A DNA stretch of 64,000 nt, taken from contig WBZZ01000691.1 in NCBI GenBank assembly GCA_019918135.1, positions 113,821-177,820 on the forward strand, read 5' to 3'. Source of the stretch: Paulinella micropora (taxonomy: Eukaryota > Cercozoa > Imbricatea > Euglyphida > Paulinellidae). Shown here piece after piece: positions 7,499 to 18,300 of this stretch (the first letter of the stretch is position 1; each line of letters begins with the position of its first letter). Under the pieces are notes generated by a model. It made no database searches and was not told the DNA's origin. It saw only the letters and a list, made by a program, of their open reading frames with translations. The position numbers and the translations under genes were made by a program.

Positions 7499-10406
7499 AA
7501 AGCCGTAAGGGATACTATCATTTTCGTTGATAAACTCACGACCGCACCATCTTGTTTTATTAACTACTTTACAACATTCTTTTGGTGTTGTATGCTAAAG
7601 TGTTCAATATGTTGTTGTTTGCTGTTTCTGCTAGTATGTATTTTCTTCATTATAAAGTCTCTGGTATTAGTTAAACTTTCACCCTTATCCATTAATTCAT
7701 AAGCGGTTGGATTTAACGTTTTCAAATCTAAACCTTTTCCTCTAAAGTGGAAATGAGTTTTACCTTTTTCTTCACCTTTCTTTACATACTCCAACATATA
7801 TAATTTTGGTGATACCCATATTCCTCTTATTATTTTACAATCTGTTCCAAGGTCATCATCCATTCCGCCGATTGTTTTATCTCTAAATCTTTTAATTCAT
7901 TCAATGTTTCTTACATGATTTTGAATGCTGTCTGTATCAGTATAATAATAATCTCTGTCGGGGTCGTTGTCTGGGTTGGCTTCGGTCATATACTTATACA
8001 TAATTCGTCTGCTGTATGCTAGGATAAATGCTCCGTAGTGAGTAGGTTTTGTAATTCTTTCTTCTTTTTCTTGCTCATCTCTTGGAATACCGCTGATTAA
8101 CTATAATTCTCCATTTGCATCTTCAAACTTTTCAATATCAGTTATCACATGTTTAGCCTAAATTTTCAAATACTCATGATTTTTTGTTATGTATTTACTC
8201 ACGGTGTTTATTTGTCTCTGAATGATCTTACCGTATAAAGCATTCATAAATAACTTTGCTAATAAATACTGCGGTGTGCCTTTCTTTGAATTTTGTTTTT
8301 TCTTGAATAAGTCCGAAATATATTCTTTAAATACTGGTTCAGCTTCTTCAGTGCAATATCCACGAATGATTTTGACTTCATAGCATAGTTCAATCATATC
8401 TTCAATATCAACAGATGTAAGCCATTGGTCATTCATATCTCTTAATTCCCATTTTAAGCAACCTTTGTTATCTCTATATGGAACCCGTGGGTGTAATAGA
8501 TTTTTTGGAGATTTGTAATCGACATTATATATACCAAGTTTGCATTTCATTTCACCTCCACATTCCTTTATTTCACCAGTCATAAATAGTTCAAGCATTG
8601 CCGTTGGATAAAGTGAGACTACATCAGCATCAATGAGATAATCTACAACCTCATCAAAGTCGATTTCACCATTCACATATTTTTGATATTGCTCTGAAAT
8701 AAATAGTCTTTTGCTTGGATAAGTTCTAGCACCATATACAGCCTTTCTAAAATCTTTTTCTTGTTTTAAATTTGGTAGTTTAATAACATATTTATTATCT
8801 TCTTTTTCCATAAATTCCAAGTTAGAGACGAAGTAGATATATAAGCAGTTAAGTTAGTTTTATGTTCTTCATATATTTGATTGTTTAGTTTGTCGTGTAG
8901 TTCCTTTAGTCCCATAATATCTTTTTCTAAGTATGTTAAACATTAGTTTTTTGCTTTGTCATCAATCTCTTCCCATCGTTTCGCCTTGTCATGGTCAAAG
9001 TTTCCTTTTAACACATTACATCCAAGTGTTTCAAGGTTCTTTTTTAGACTTCCCTCAGTGTGCTTACATAAATCCCAGAATTTTATGTTTTTATATTCTA
9101 ATGAGATAACAGCACCATTATTCATGAAGGTTGCATTTTTTATTCTTCTTTTGATAAATTCTTTTTGTAAGTAGTAGTGGTCAAACTTACTTCAGTTAAA
9201 AGCATTAACATATAATTTCGCTTTTGGTTTCCTTTTTGATAAATCGTCCGCATATTCAAAAATTATATCAAGTAATTTAGGAATACATTCATCGCTTGCT
9301 ACATATTTAAATCCGATATCCGCAATGGTATAGCCTGCTATGTACGGTGTGTGTAATTCGTATTCATTTGTAAAAGTCTCTAAGTCATAATGAAATACTT
9401 CATCTTGATTATTATACTTAGCATCTTCAAATCTAGCAAATAAAAACCTTACATGATTTTCTTTTCCTCTTAATTTAGCCTTTGCATATGAAACTCTTTT
9501 ATTATTACAAGTGTGCTTATTAAAATAAGTTGAAAAGCAATCTGGACACTTATTGTTGTTTCTTTTTATGAAACATATATAATGTCATTTGAGTAGATAA
9601 CAAAGCACATCTGCGGTTATTAAAGTGTCTCCAAAGTTTTTGAATGTCTGTTTGCTTGTTGCATCAGTTAATTCGAAATACTTACCTTCAATACAATATT
9701 TTTTTAAGATTTCAAAGCCGACTGATAAAGGTATCGGAGTATTAGGCTCAAGTTTGAATTCTTGTCTAATATCATTACATACTTTTTTACTGAGTTTTGA
9801 TTTACCTTTCATCGGTAAATTTAGTATGTTTTTAACGACATGAAAGAAGCAATTATTATCTTTGCTTCTCTGATTAATATGTATTCCTTCTGGTGTTTTT
9901 TTTTCATCACTTCCTGTATCATTACACCCGCCTCCATCTTCTTGGATAATTTGAATAGTTATATGTTGAATAATTCTTTCATATCCATTCGCACTGGCTT
10001 CAAGATTTTGTTCGTTGTATAGATATATATCATGAAACAAATCATCTATATCTTTTAATTTAACTGAGTTAAAAGTTTTCCACTTGTGAAACTTACTATC
10101 ATCAGCATCTGTTATATACACAAACTTAACATGAAGACTTGCTTCGTTTGTCAGACTTCTATTTTTGGCGTCCTTAACTGCTCTCATAATTGATATTTCA
10201 ATCGCATCCATATCATAGAAGTTAATGTCAAGGTCTTTAAAAGGATACTTATATCCATTTATACATTTGTTTTTTATTTGTCTTAGTTCTACAAGTTTTA
10301 CCTCACGCTTCTTCGCTTCCCTTGTCTTAGTTTCCCTTAAGTTCGCCCTTGCCTTCACTAATTCTACATTTTCCTTCGTTGGTCTGGGCGGTAAAGGTGG
10401 TGGCAT
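7490..10406 (-). pseudogene. polB: protein-primed family B DNA polymerase of the PLV, multiply disabled
   Basis: Motifs appear in order on the - strand: an N-terminal extension (9585-10406), a CPDC...H...C finger, exonuclease motif HYDLETF (about 9370-9393), the Exo II-like region (about 9190), YGART, motif A DADVVSLYPTA (about 8600-8640), motif B KLFMNALYGK (about 8225-8260), motif C YYTDTDS (about 7930-7955) and a C-terminus ending YGFDI. This is the replicative polymerase of Polintons and PLVs. In-frame stops are at 9585, 9192, 8943, 8158, 8101 and 7897, with frameshifts between about 8800 and 8850 and near 7566. Several stops are TGA or TAG. The N-terminal part also carries DNNCFF and, after the 9585 stop, HYICF, reminiscent of an OTU-type Cys/His pair; that is tentative. 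Confidence 0.85.
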
Positions 10407-10502
10407 ACTTTTTTATATCAAAGCGGATATAAAAATTATAAATAATAATAATAAATTATCTGTTATATTATATATAATAATATCTTATATTTAAATAGAA
10501 AT
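10407..10502 (-). promoter_or_regulatory. AT-rich 5' region of the polymerase gene
   Basis: TATATC-aaagcg-GATATA forms a short inverted repeat at about 10414-10431, immediately upstream of the polymerase start. It is followed by AAT-rich sequence with TTATATATAATAATATC. It contains no gene. A promoter is likely by position, but no motif is diagnostic. Confidence 0.35.
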
Positions 10503-10718
10503 TCATTTCAATGCATCCTCCATCCTTTTCAACTTAAGTAATGCTTGCTTTACTTCATCTCTTTTTTTCTTTCTTCTTTCCGCTATTATTTCTTTGTTTT
10601 GATTGTAATACTCCATCGACTTCTGTGTCTTTCTGGGTCTTTTTGAATAAATTCTCTCGCCTTTCTCCGTAAGGCTTCCTTTTTCTCTTCTGGTGTTTTG
10701 TATATCGGTTTTCTACCC
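10503..10718 (-). pseudogene. small basic PLV protein, frameshifted
   Basis: A start at 10716-10718 gives MGRKPIYKTPEEKKEAL and a Lys/Arg-rich helix. Coding-like sequence resumes in another frame around 10625 (YYNQNKEIIAERRKK) and runs to a TGA at 10503-10505, so a frameshift lies near 10630-10640. The basic N-K-E-I-type repeats resemble those of the GIY-YIG protein at 1916-2596. Probably a DNA-binding protein; no named family is recognised. Confidence 0.45.
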
Positions 10719-10796
10719 ATCTTTGTGTATATATAATAAAAAAATCATCTTTAATATATATTAAATATTGTTTGTTTGTATCAAGGGATAGTAATT

Positions 10797-11036
10797 TCAA
10801 TTCCATAATGTTTTCCTGTCCCTCCTCCCTTTAATCTTTAGAGTTTCTGCTAAATGCTTCCTGATATATCCGAGTTGCTTTCCGCTTTCTGTTTCAACCT
10901 TTATCGCATTTTTATCAAATTTGTTTTCTGGCTGGTGTTGAATAAAAACTTTTTCACCTCGTCCTATGGGTTTAAGATAAGAAATATTATCTTGTCTCCC
11001 ATCAAATGAAACACCCACAACTCTGGTCGTCGACAT
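10797..11036 (-). CDS. HIRAN-domain protein
   Basis: The 79-residue frame matches the HIRAN fold pattern: VVGVSFDG at the start, then GEKVFIQHQPENKFDKNAIKV and GKQLGYIRKHLAETL. HIRAN domains bind 3' ends of single-stranded DNA, as in HLTF, and occur alone in some phages and viruses. The last residues (GRRDRKTLWN) look less typical, so a late frameshift is possible. It is the outermost PLV gene on this side. Two hairpins (11043-11100) lie upstream. A replication or fork-sensing role is inferred. Confidence 0.7.
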   Translation of the reverse strand: MSTTRVVGVSFDGRQDNISYLKPIGRGEKVFIQHQPENKFDKNAIKVETESGKQLGYIRKHLAETLKIKGRRDRKTLWN

Positions 11037-11042
11037 ATTATA

Positions 11043-11100
11043 GAAACTTTTAGAAAAAGTTTCACAAAACCTGTTTGCTCAAAGATTTTCAAAATCTTTG
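11043..11100. promoter_or_regulatory. two adjacent hairpins upstream of the HIRAN gene at the PLV edge
   Basis: GAAACTTTT...AAAAGTTTC (11043-11063) and CAAAGATTTT-C-AAAATCTTTG (11080-11100). The second matches the palindrome upstream of the capsid gene at 3467-3487. They lie 7 to 64 bp before the ATG. PLV-like composition stops at about 11105, so this is also near the end of E1; I see no terminal inverted repeat. Confidence 0.5.
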
Positions 11101-14100
11101 TTAGTCCCATATATGTGCAGACTGCGTTGTGCCATGGAGTGCCAAGTAGCGTGTTCGAACAATGCTCATGAATGGAAGCATCTTTCGGCCATATACGTTT
11201 CCAATTCGTTCGTCAATTTCCCGCCCTTTTGAGTTTCTTTTGTGTTACGAGTTCTTGCAGATGCAACTATTGCTTCCTGTGTACTACCGTCGTGTCGTGT
11301 TACCTGCGTCAGGAACCAAGCACCAACCAAAATGCCCCCCTGCTTTCGTGTGTTCTACTGCATGGTCTTTCTTTTTGCCACTCTAGACCCGCATTTGCTC
11401 TAGACCCGCATTTGTCGTTCCTTGGATGAGTCCTCCTTTTCTCCGCCGAGAGCATCCTGATTGTGCACACCCGCGCAGTCAGTAACTACTCCCAACTTGT
11501 GAAGCTTCCTTTCTTGATGGTTTGCGATGCGTGTTTCTTTTTCGGGTCGCTGCATTATGGACTACGCTGTTTCCTGTTTTTCCTTTCTTCTCCGTTTTGT
11601 TTTCCTCTCCAGTTCCGCTTTCCTAGTTAGAAGTGAGATCTACGCGACAGAGCCACGATCGATAGCCCCACAGCGATGTGGATGTGTTCCTACTCTGGTC
11701 GTCTGCATGGGTTCTATGTCCCCTACTTGATTCCTTTATCGTTTCCTTCTTTCTTGTGTTCCGCATTGTCCCTTCTGCGTTCCTGTCGTGTCGTGTCCTG
11801 AAGCAAGATCACCCCCATCTGAGTCGCCAACCAACATGTCCCCCTACTTTTTTCGTGTGTTCTACTGCATGGTCTTTCTTTTTGCCGCTCCATACCCGCA
11901 TGTGTCGTTTCTTGGATTTTCCCTCCTTCTTTTCTCGCGCCTGCGCTCTTGGCAAGTGTTTTTCTGCAGTCCCCCAAGTCCAGAGAGCATCCTGCGCTGA
12001 TAAGCAAGTTGAGAGTATGTACCCCCGCGCAGTCAGTAACTATTCCCAACTTGTGTTGCTTCCTTTCGTGATGGTATTCCCACGATGCATAGATGTTTCC
12101 TGTCTACTGACCCCTTCTGCTACGGTGTGCCAAGCTTCAACATCAGCCAACACCAACAACCAGTCTGCTATTTCCGTGTTTCTTTTTCGGGTGGCTGCAT
12201 TATGGACTACGCTGTTTCGTTTGCGAGCTGTTTCTTCCCTGCTTTCCTTTCTTCTCTGTTTTCCTCTCCAGTTCCGCTTTCCTAGTTAGAAGTGAGATAC
12301 CACGCAACAGAGCCACGATCGATAGCCCCACAACGATGAGCATGCCTACTCTGGTCTTCTGCATAGGTTCTATGTCCCCTACTTTATTCTTTATTGTTTC
12401 CTTCTCTCTTGTGTTCCGCATTATCCCTTGTGCGTTCCTGTCGTGTCGTGTCCTGAAGCAAGATCACCCTACCTGCGTCGCCAGCAACCAAGCAACCCAC
12501 CATGTCCCCCTGCTTTTTTCGTGTGTTCTACTACATGGTCTTTCTTTTTGCCGCTCCATACCCGCATGTGTCGTTCCTTCGATGAGCCCTCCTTTTTGTC
12601 TCGCGCCTGCGCTCTTGGCAAGTGTTGTTTTTCTGCAGTCCCCAAGCCCCAGGCAGTTTCATTTGCGAGCTGTTTCGTTTGCGAGCTGTTTCTTCCCTGC
12701 TTTCCTTCTCTGTTTTGTTTTCCTCTCCAGTTCCGCTCTCCTAGTTAGAAGTGATATCTACGCGACAGAGCCACGATCGATAGCCCCACAACGATGTGGA
12801 TGTGTTCCTACTCTGGTCTTCTGCATGGGTTCTATGTCCCCCACTTTATTCCTTTATGTTTCCTTCTCTCTCTTGTGTTCCGCATTGCCCCTTCTGCGTT
12901 CCTCGTGTCGTGTCCTGAAGCAAGATTACCCTACCTGCGTCGCCAGCAACCAAGCAACCCACCAACATGTCCCCCTGCTTTTTCGTGCGTTCTACTTACT
13001 TGCCTTTCTTTTTGCCGCTCCAAGCTTCAACATCAACCAACACCAACAACCAGTCTGCATTTCCGGTTTCTTTTTCGGGTGGCTGCATTGTGGACTACGC
13101 TGTTTCGTTTTCGAGCTGTTTCTTCCCTGCTTTCCTTTCTTCTCTGTTTTGTTTTCCTCTCCAGTTCCGCTTTTCCTAGTTAGAAGTGAGATCTACGCGA
13201 CGGAGCCACGATCGATAGCCCCACAACGATGTGGATGTGTTCCTACTCTGGTCTTCTGTATGGGTTCTATGTCCCCTTCTTTTTTCTTTATTGTTTCCTT
13301 CTGTCTTGTGTTCCGCATTGTCCCTTCTGCGTACTGTCGTGTCGTGTCCAGCAAGATTACCCTACCTGCGTCGCCAGCAACCAAGCAACCAACCAACATG
13401 TCCCCCTACGTATACTTTTTCGTGTGTTCTTTTACTGCATGTTCTTTCGTTTTGCCGCTCCATACCCGCATATGTCGTTTCCTGTCTACTGACCCCTTCT
13501 GCTACGGTGTGCCAAGCTTCAACATCAACGAACACCAACAATATCCAGTCTGCTATGTTTCTTTTTCGGGTCGCTGCATTATGGACTACGCTATTTCTCG
13601 GGTCGCTGCATTATGGTCTACGCTATTTCGTTTGCGAGCCGTTTCTTCCCTGCTTTCCTTTCTTCTCTGTTTTCCTCTCCAGTTCCGCTTTTCCTAGTTA
13701 GAAGTGAGATACCACGCGACAGAGCCACGATCGATAGCCCCACAACGATGAGCATGTGTTCCTACTCTGGTCTTCTGCATGGGTTCTATGTCCCCTACTT
13801 TATTCTGAATTGTTTCCTTCTGTCTTGTGTTCCGGATTGTCCCTTCTGCGTTCCTGTCATGTCGTGTCCTGAAGCAAGATTACCCTACCTGCGTCGCCAG
13901 CAACCAAGCAACCAACCATGTCCACCCTACTTTTTCGTGTGTTACTACATGGTCTTTCTTTTTGCCGCACCATACCCGCATGTGTCGTTCCTTGGCTGAG
14001 CCCTCCTTCTTGTCTCGCGCCTGCGCTCTTGGCAAGTGTGTTTTTCTGCAGTCCCCCCAAGTCCAGAGAGCATCCTGATAGCCTGATAAGCAGGTTTAGA

Positions 14101-15307
14101 GAATGTACCCCCGCGTAGTCAGCAACTACTCCCAACTTGTGTAGCTTCCTTTCTTGATGGTATTCTCACGATGCATAGATGTTTCCTGTCTACTGACCCC
14201 TTCTGCTACGGTGTGCCAAACTTCAACATCAACCAACACCAACAATAACCAGTCTGCTATGTTTCTTTTTCGGGTCGCTGCATTATGGACTACGCTGTTT
14301 CGTTTGCCAGCTGTTTCCTCCCTGCCCTGATAGCGCTGATAAGCAGTTTAGAGTATGTACCCCCGCGCAGTCAGTAACTACTCCCAACTTGTGTAGCTTC
14401 CTTTAGTGATGGTATTCCCACGATGCATAGATGCTTCCTGTCTACTGACCCCTTCTGCTACGGTGTGCCAAGCTTCAACGTCAACCAACATCAACAACGA
14501 GTCTGCTATGTTTTCGGTTCGCTGCATTTTGGACTACGCTGTTTCGTTTGCGAGCTGTTTCTTACCTACTTTCTTTTCTTCTCTGTTTTGTTTACCTCTC
14601 CAGTTCCGCTTTCCTAGTTAGAAGTGAGATCTACGCGACAGAGCCACGATCGATAGCCCCACAACGATGTGGATGTGTTCCTACTCTGGTCTTCTGCATG
14701 GGTTCTATGTCCCCTACTTCATTCCTTTATTGTTTCCTTCTTTATTGTGTTCCGCATTGTCCCTTCTGCGTTCCTGTCGTGTCGTGTCCTGAAGCAAGAT
14801 CACCCCTATCTGAGTCGCCAACCAACATGTCCCCCTACTTTTTTCGTGTGTTCTACTGCATGGTCTTTCTTTTTGCCGCTCCATACCCGCATGTGTCGTT
14901 TCTTGGATTTTCCCTCCTTCTTTTCTCGCGCCTGCGCTCTTGGCAAGTGTTTTTCTGCAGTCCCCCAAGTCCAGAGAGCATCCTGCGCTGATAAGCAAGT
15001 TGAGAGTATGTACCCCCGCGCAGTCAGTAACTATTCCCAACTTGTGTTGCTTCCTTTCGTGATGGTATTCCCACGATGCATAGATGCTTCCTGTCTACTG
15101 ACCCCTTCTGCTACGGTGTGCCAAGCTTCAACATCAGCCAACACCAACAACCAGTCTGCTATTTCCGTGTTTCTTTTTCGGGTGGCTGCATTATGGACTA
15201 CGCTGTTTCGTTTGCGAGCTGTTTCTTCCTGATTTCCTTTCTTCTCTGTTTTCCTCTCCAGTTCCGCTTTCCTAGTTAGAAGTGAGATACCACGCAACAG
15301 AGCCACG

Positions 15308-18300
15308 ATCGATAGCCCCACAACGATGAGCATGCCTACTCTGGTCTTCTGCATGGGTTCTATGTCCCCTACTTTATTCTTTATTGTTTCCTTCTCTCTT
15401 GTGTTCCGCATTATCCCTTGTGCGTTCCTGTCGTGTCGTGTCCTGAAGCAAGATCACCCTACCTGCGTCGCCAGCAACCAAGCAACCCACCATGTCCCCC
15501 TGCTTTTTTCGTGTGTTCTACTACATGGTCTTTCTTTTTGCCGCTCCATACCCGCATGTGTCGTTCCTTCGATGAGCCCTCCTTTTTGTCTCGCGCCTGC
15601 GCTCTTGGCAAGTGTTGTTTTTCTGCAGTCCCCAAGCCCCAGGCAGTTTCATTTGCGAGCTGTTTCGTTTGCGAGCTGTTTCTTCCCTGCTTTCCTTCTC
15701 TGTTTTGTTTTCCTCTCCAGTTCCGCTCTCCTAGTTAGAAGTGATATCTACGCGACAGAGCCACGATCGATAGCCCCACAACGATGTGGATGTGTTCCTA
15801 CTCTGGTCTTCTGCATGGGTTCTATGTCCCCCACTTTATTCCTTTATGTTTCCTTCTCTCTCTTGTGTTCCGCATTGCCCCTTCTGCGTTCCTCGTGTCG
15901 TGTCCTGAAGCAAGATTACCCTACCTGCGTCGCCAGCAACCAAGCAACCCACCAACATGTCCCCCTGCTTTTTCGTGCGTTCTACTTACTTGCCTTTCTT
16001 TTTGCCGCTCCAAGCTTCAACATCAACCAACACCAACAACCAGTCTGCATTTCCGGTTTCTTTTTCGGGTGGCTGCATTGTGGACTACGCTGTTTCGTTT
16101 TCGAGCTGTTTCTTCCCTGCTTTCCTTTCTTCTCTGTTTTGTTTTCCTCTCCAGTTCCGCTTTTCCTAGTTAGAAGTGAGATCTACGCGACGGAGCCACG
16201 ATCGATAGCCCCACAACGATGTGGATGTGTTCCTACTCTGGTCTTCTGTATGGGTTCTATGTCCCCTTCTTTTTTCTTTATTGTTTCCTTCTGTCTTGTG
16301 TTCCGCATTGTCCCTTCTGCGTACTGTCGTGTCGTGTCCAGCAAGATTACCCTACCTGCGTCGCCAGCAACCAAGCAACCAACCAACATGTCCCCCTACG
16401 TATACTTTTTCGTGTGTTCTTTTACTGCATGTTCTTTCGTTTTGCCGCTCCATACCCGCATATGTCGTTTCCTGTCTACTGACCCCTTCTGCTACGGTGT
16501 GCCAAGCTTCAACATCAACGAACACCAACAATATCCAGTCTGCTATGTTTCTTTTTCGGGTCGCTGCATTATGGACTACGCTATTTCTCGGGTCGCTGCA
16601 TTATGGTCTACGCTATTTCGTTTGCGAGCCGTTTCTTCCCTGCTTTCCTTTCTTCTCTGTTTTCCTCTCCAGTTCCGCTTTTCCTAGTTAGAAGTGAGAT
16701 ACCACGCGACAGAGCCACGATCGATAGCCCCACAACGATGAGCATGTGTTCCTACTCTGGTCTTCTGCATGGGTTCTATGTCCCCTACTTTATTCTGAAT
16801 TGTTTCCTTCTGTCTTGTGTTCCGGATTGTCCCTTCTGCGTTCCTGTCATGTCGTGTCCTGAAGCAAGATTACCCTACCTGCGTCGCCAGCAACCAAGCA
16901 ACCAACCATGTCCACCCTACTTTTTCGTGTGTTACTACATGGTCTTTCTTTTTGCCGCACCATACCCGCATGTGTCGTTCCTTGGCTGAGCCCTCCTTCT
17001 TGTCTCGCGCCTGCGCTCTTGGCAAGTGTGTTTTTCTGCAGTCCCCCCAAGTCCAGAGAGCATCCTGATAGCCTGATAAGCAGGTTTAGAGAATGTACCC
17101 CCGCGTAGTCAGCAACTACTCCCAACTTGTGTAGCTTCCTTTCTTGATGGTATTCTCACGATGCATAGATGTTTCCTGTCTACTGACCCCTTCTGCTACG
17201 GTGTGCCAAACTTCAACATCAACCAACACCAACAATAACCAGTCTGCTATGTTTCTTTTTCGGGTCGCTGCATTATGGACTACGCTGTTTCGTTTGCCAG
17301 CTGTTTCCTCCCTGCCCTGATAGCGCTGATAAGCAGTTTAGAGTATGTACCCCCGCGCAGTCAGTAACTACTCCCAACTTGTGTAGCTTCCTTTAGTGAT
17401 GGTATTCCCACGATGCATAGATGCTTCCTGTCTACTGACCCCTTCTGCTACGGTGTGCCAAGCTTCAACGTCAACCAACATCAACAACGAGTCTGCTATG
17501 TTTTCGGTTCGCTGCATTTTGGACTACGCTGTTTCGTTTGCGAGCTGTTTCTTACCTACTTTCTTTTCTTCTCTGTTTTGTTTACCTCTCCAGTTCCGCT
17601 TTCCTAGTTAGAAGTGAGATCTACGCGACAGAGCCACGATCGATAGCCCCACAACGATGTGGATGTGTTCCTACTCTGGTCTTCTGCATGGGTTCTATGT
17701 CCCCTACTTCATTCCTTTATTGTTTCCTTCTTTATTGTGTTCCGCATTGTCCCTTCTGCGTTCCTGTCGTGTCGTGTCCTGAAGCAAGATCACCCCTATC
17801 TGAGTCGCCAACCAACATGTCCCCCTACTTTTTTCGTGTGTTCTACTGCATGGTCTTTCTTTTTGCCGCTCCATACCCGCATGTGTCGTTTCTTGGATTT
17901 TCCCTCCTTCTTTTCTCGCGCCTGCGCTCTTGGCAAGTGTTTTTCTGCAGTCCCCCAAGTCCAGAGAGCATCCTGCGCTGATAAGCAAGTTGAGAGTATG
18001 TACCCCCGCGCAGTCAGTAACTATTCCCAACTTGTGTTGCTTCCTTTCGTGATGGTATTCCCACGATGCATAGATGCTTCCTGTCTACTGACCCCTTCTG
18101 CTACGGTGTGCCAAGCTTCAACATCAGCCAACACCAACAACCAGTCTGCTATTTCCGTGGTTCTTTTTCGGGTGGCTGCATTATGGACTACGCTGTTTCG
18201 TTTGCGAGCTGTTTCTTCCCTGCTTTCCTTTCTTCTCTGTTTTCCTCTCCAGTTCCGCTTTCCTAGTTAGAAGTGAGATACCACGCAACAGAGCCACGAT

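Noticed and set aside
1-11105. The whole PLV using a code in which TGA means Trp
   Set aside because: The capsid, GIY-YIG and fibre frames use TGG for Trp, and several genes end at TGA followed by the hairpin. It is kept only as an alternative in the findings.
12336-13697. A 453-codon open frame in the satellite, repeated at 15326 and 22386
   Set aside because: It lies in a pyrimidine-rich tandem repeat with several overlapping long frames. Monomer indels shift the frame, and the product is low-complexity Cys/Ser/Phe/Pro sequence with no domain. Repetition of the frame reflects repetition of the DNA.
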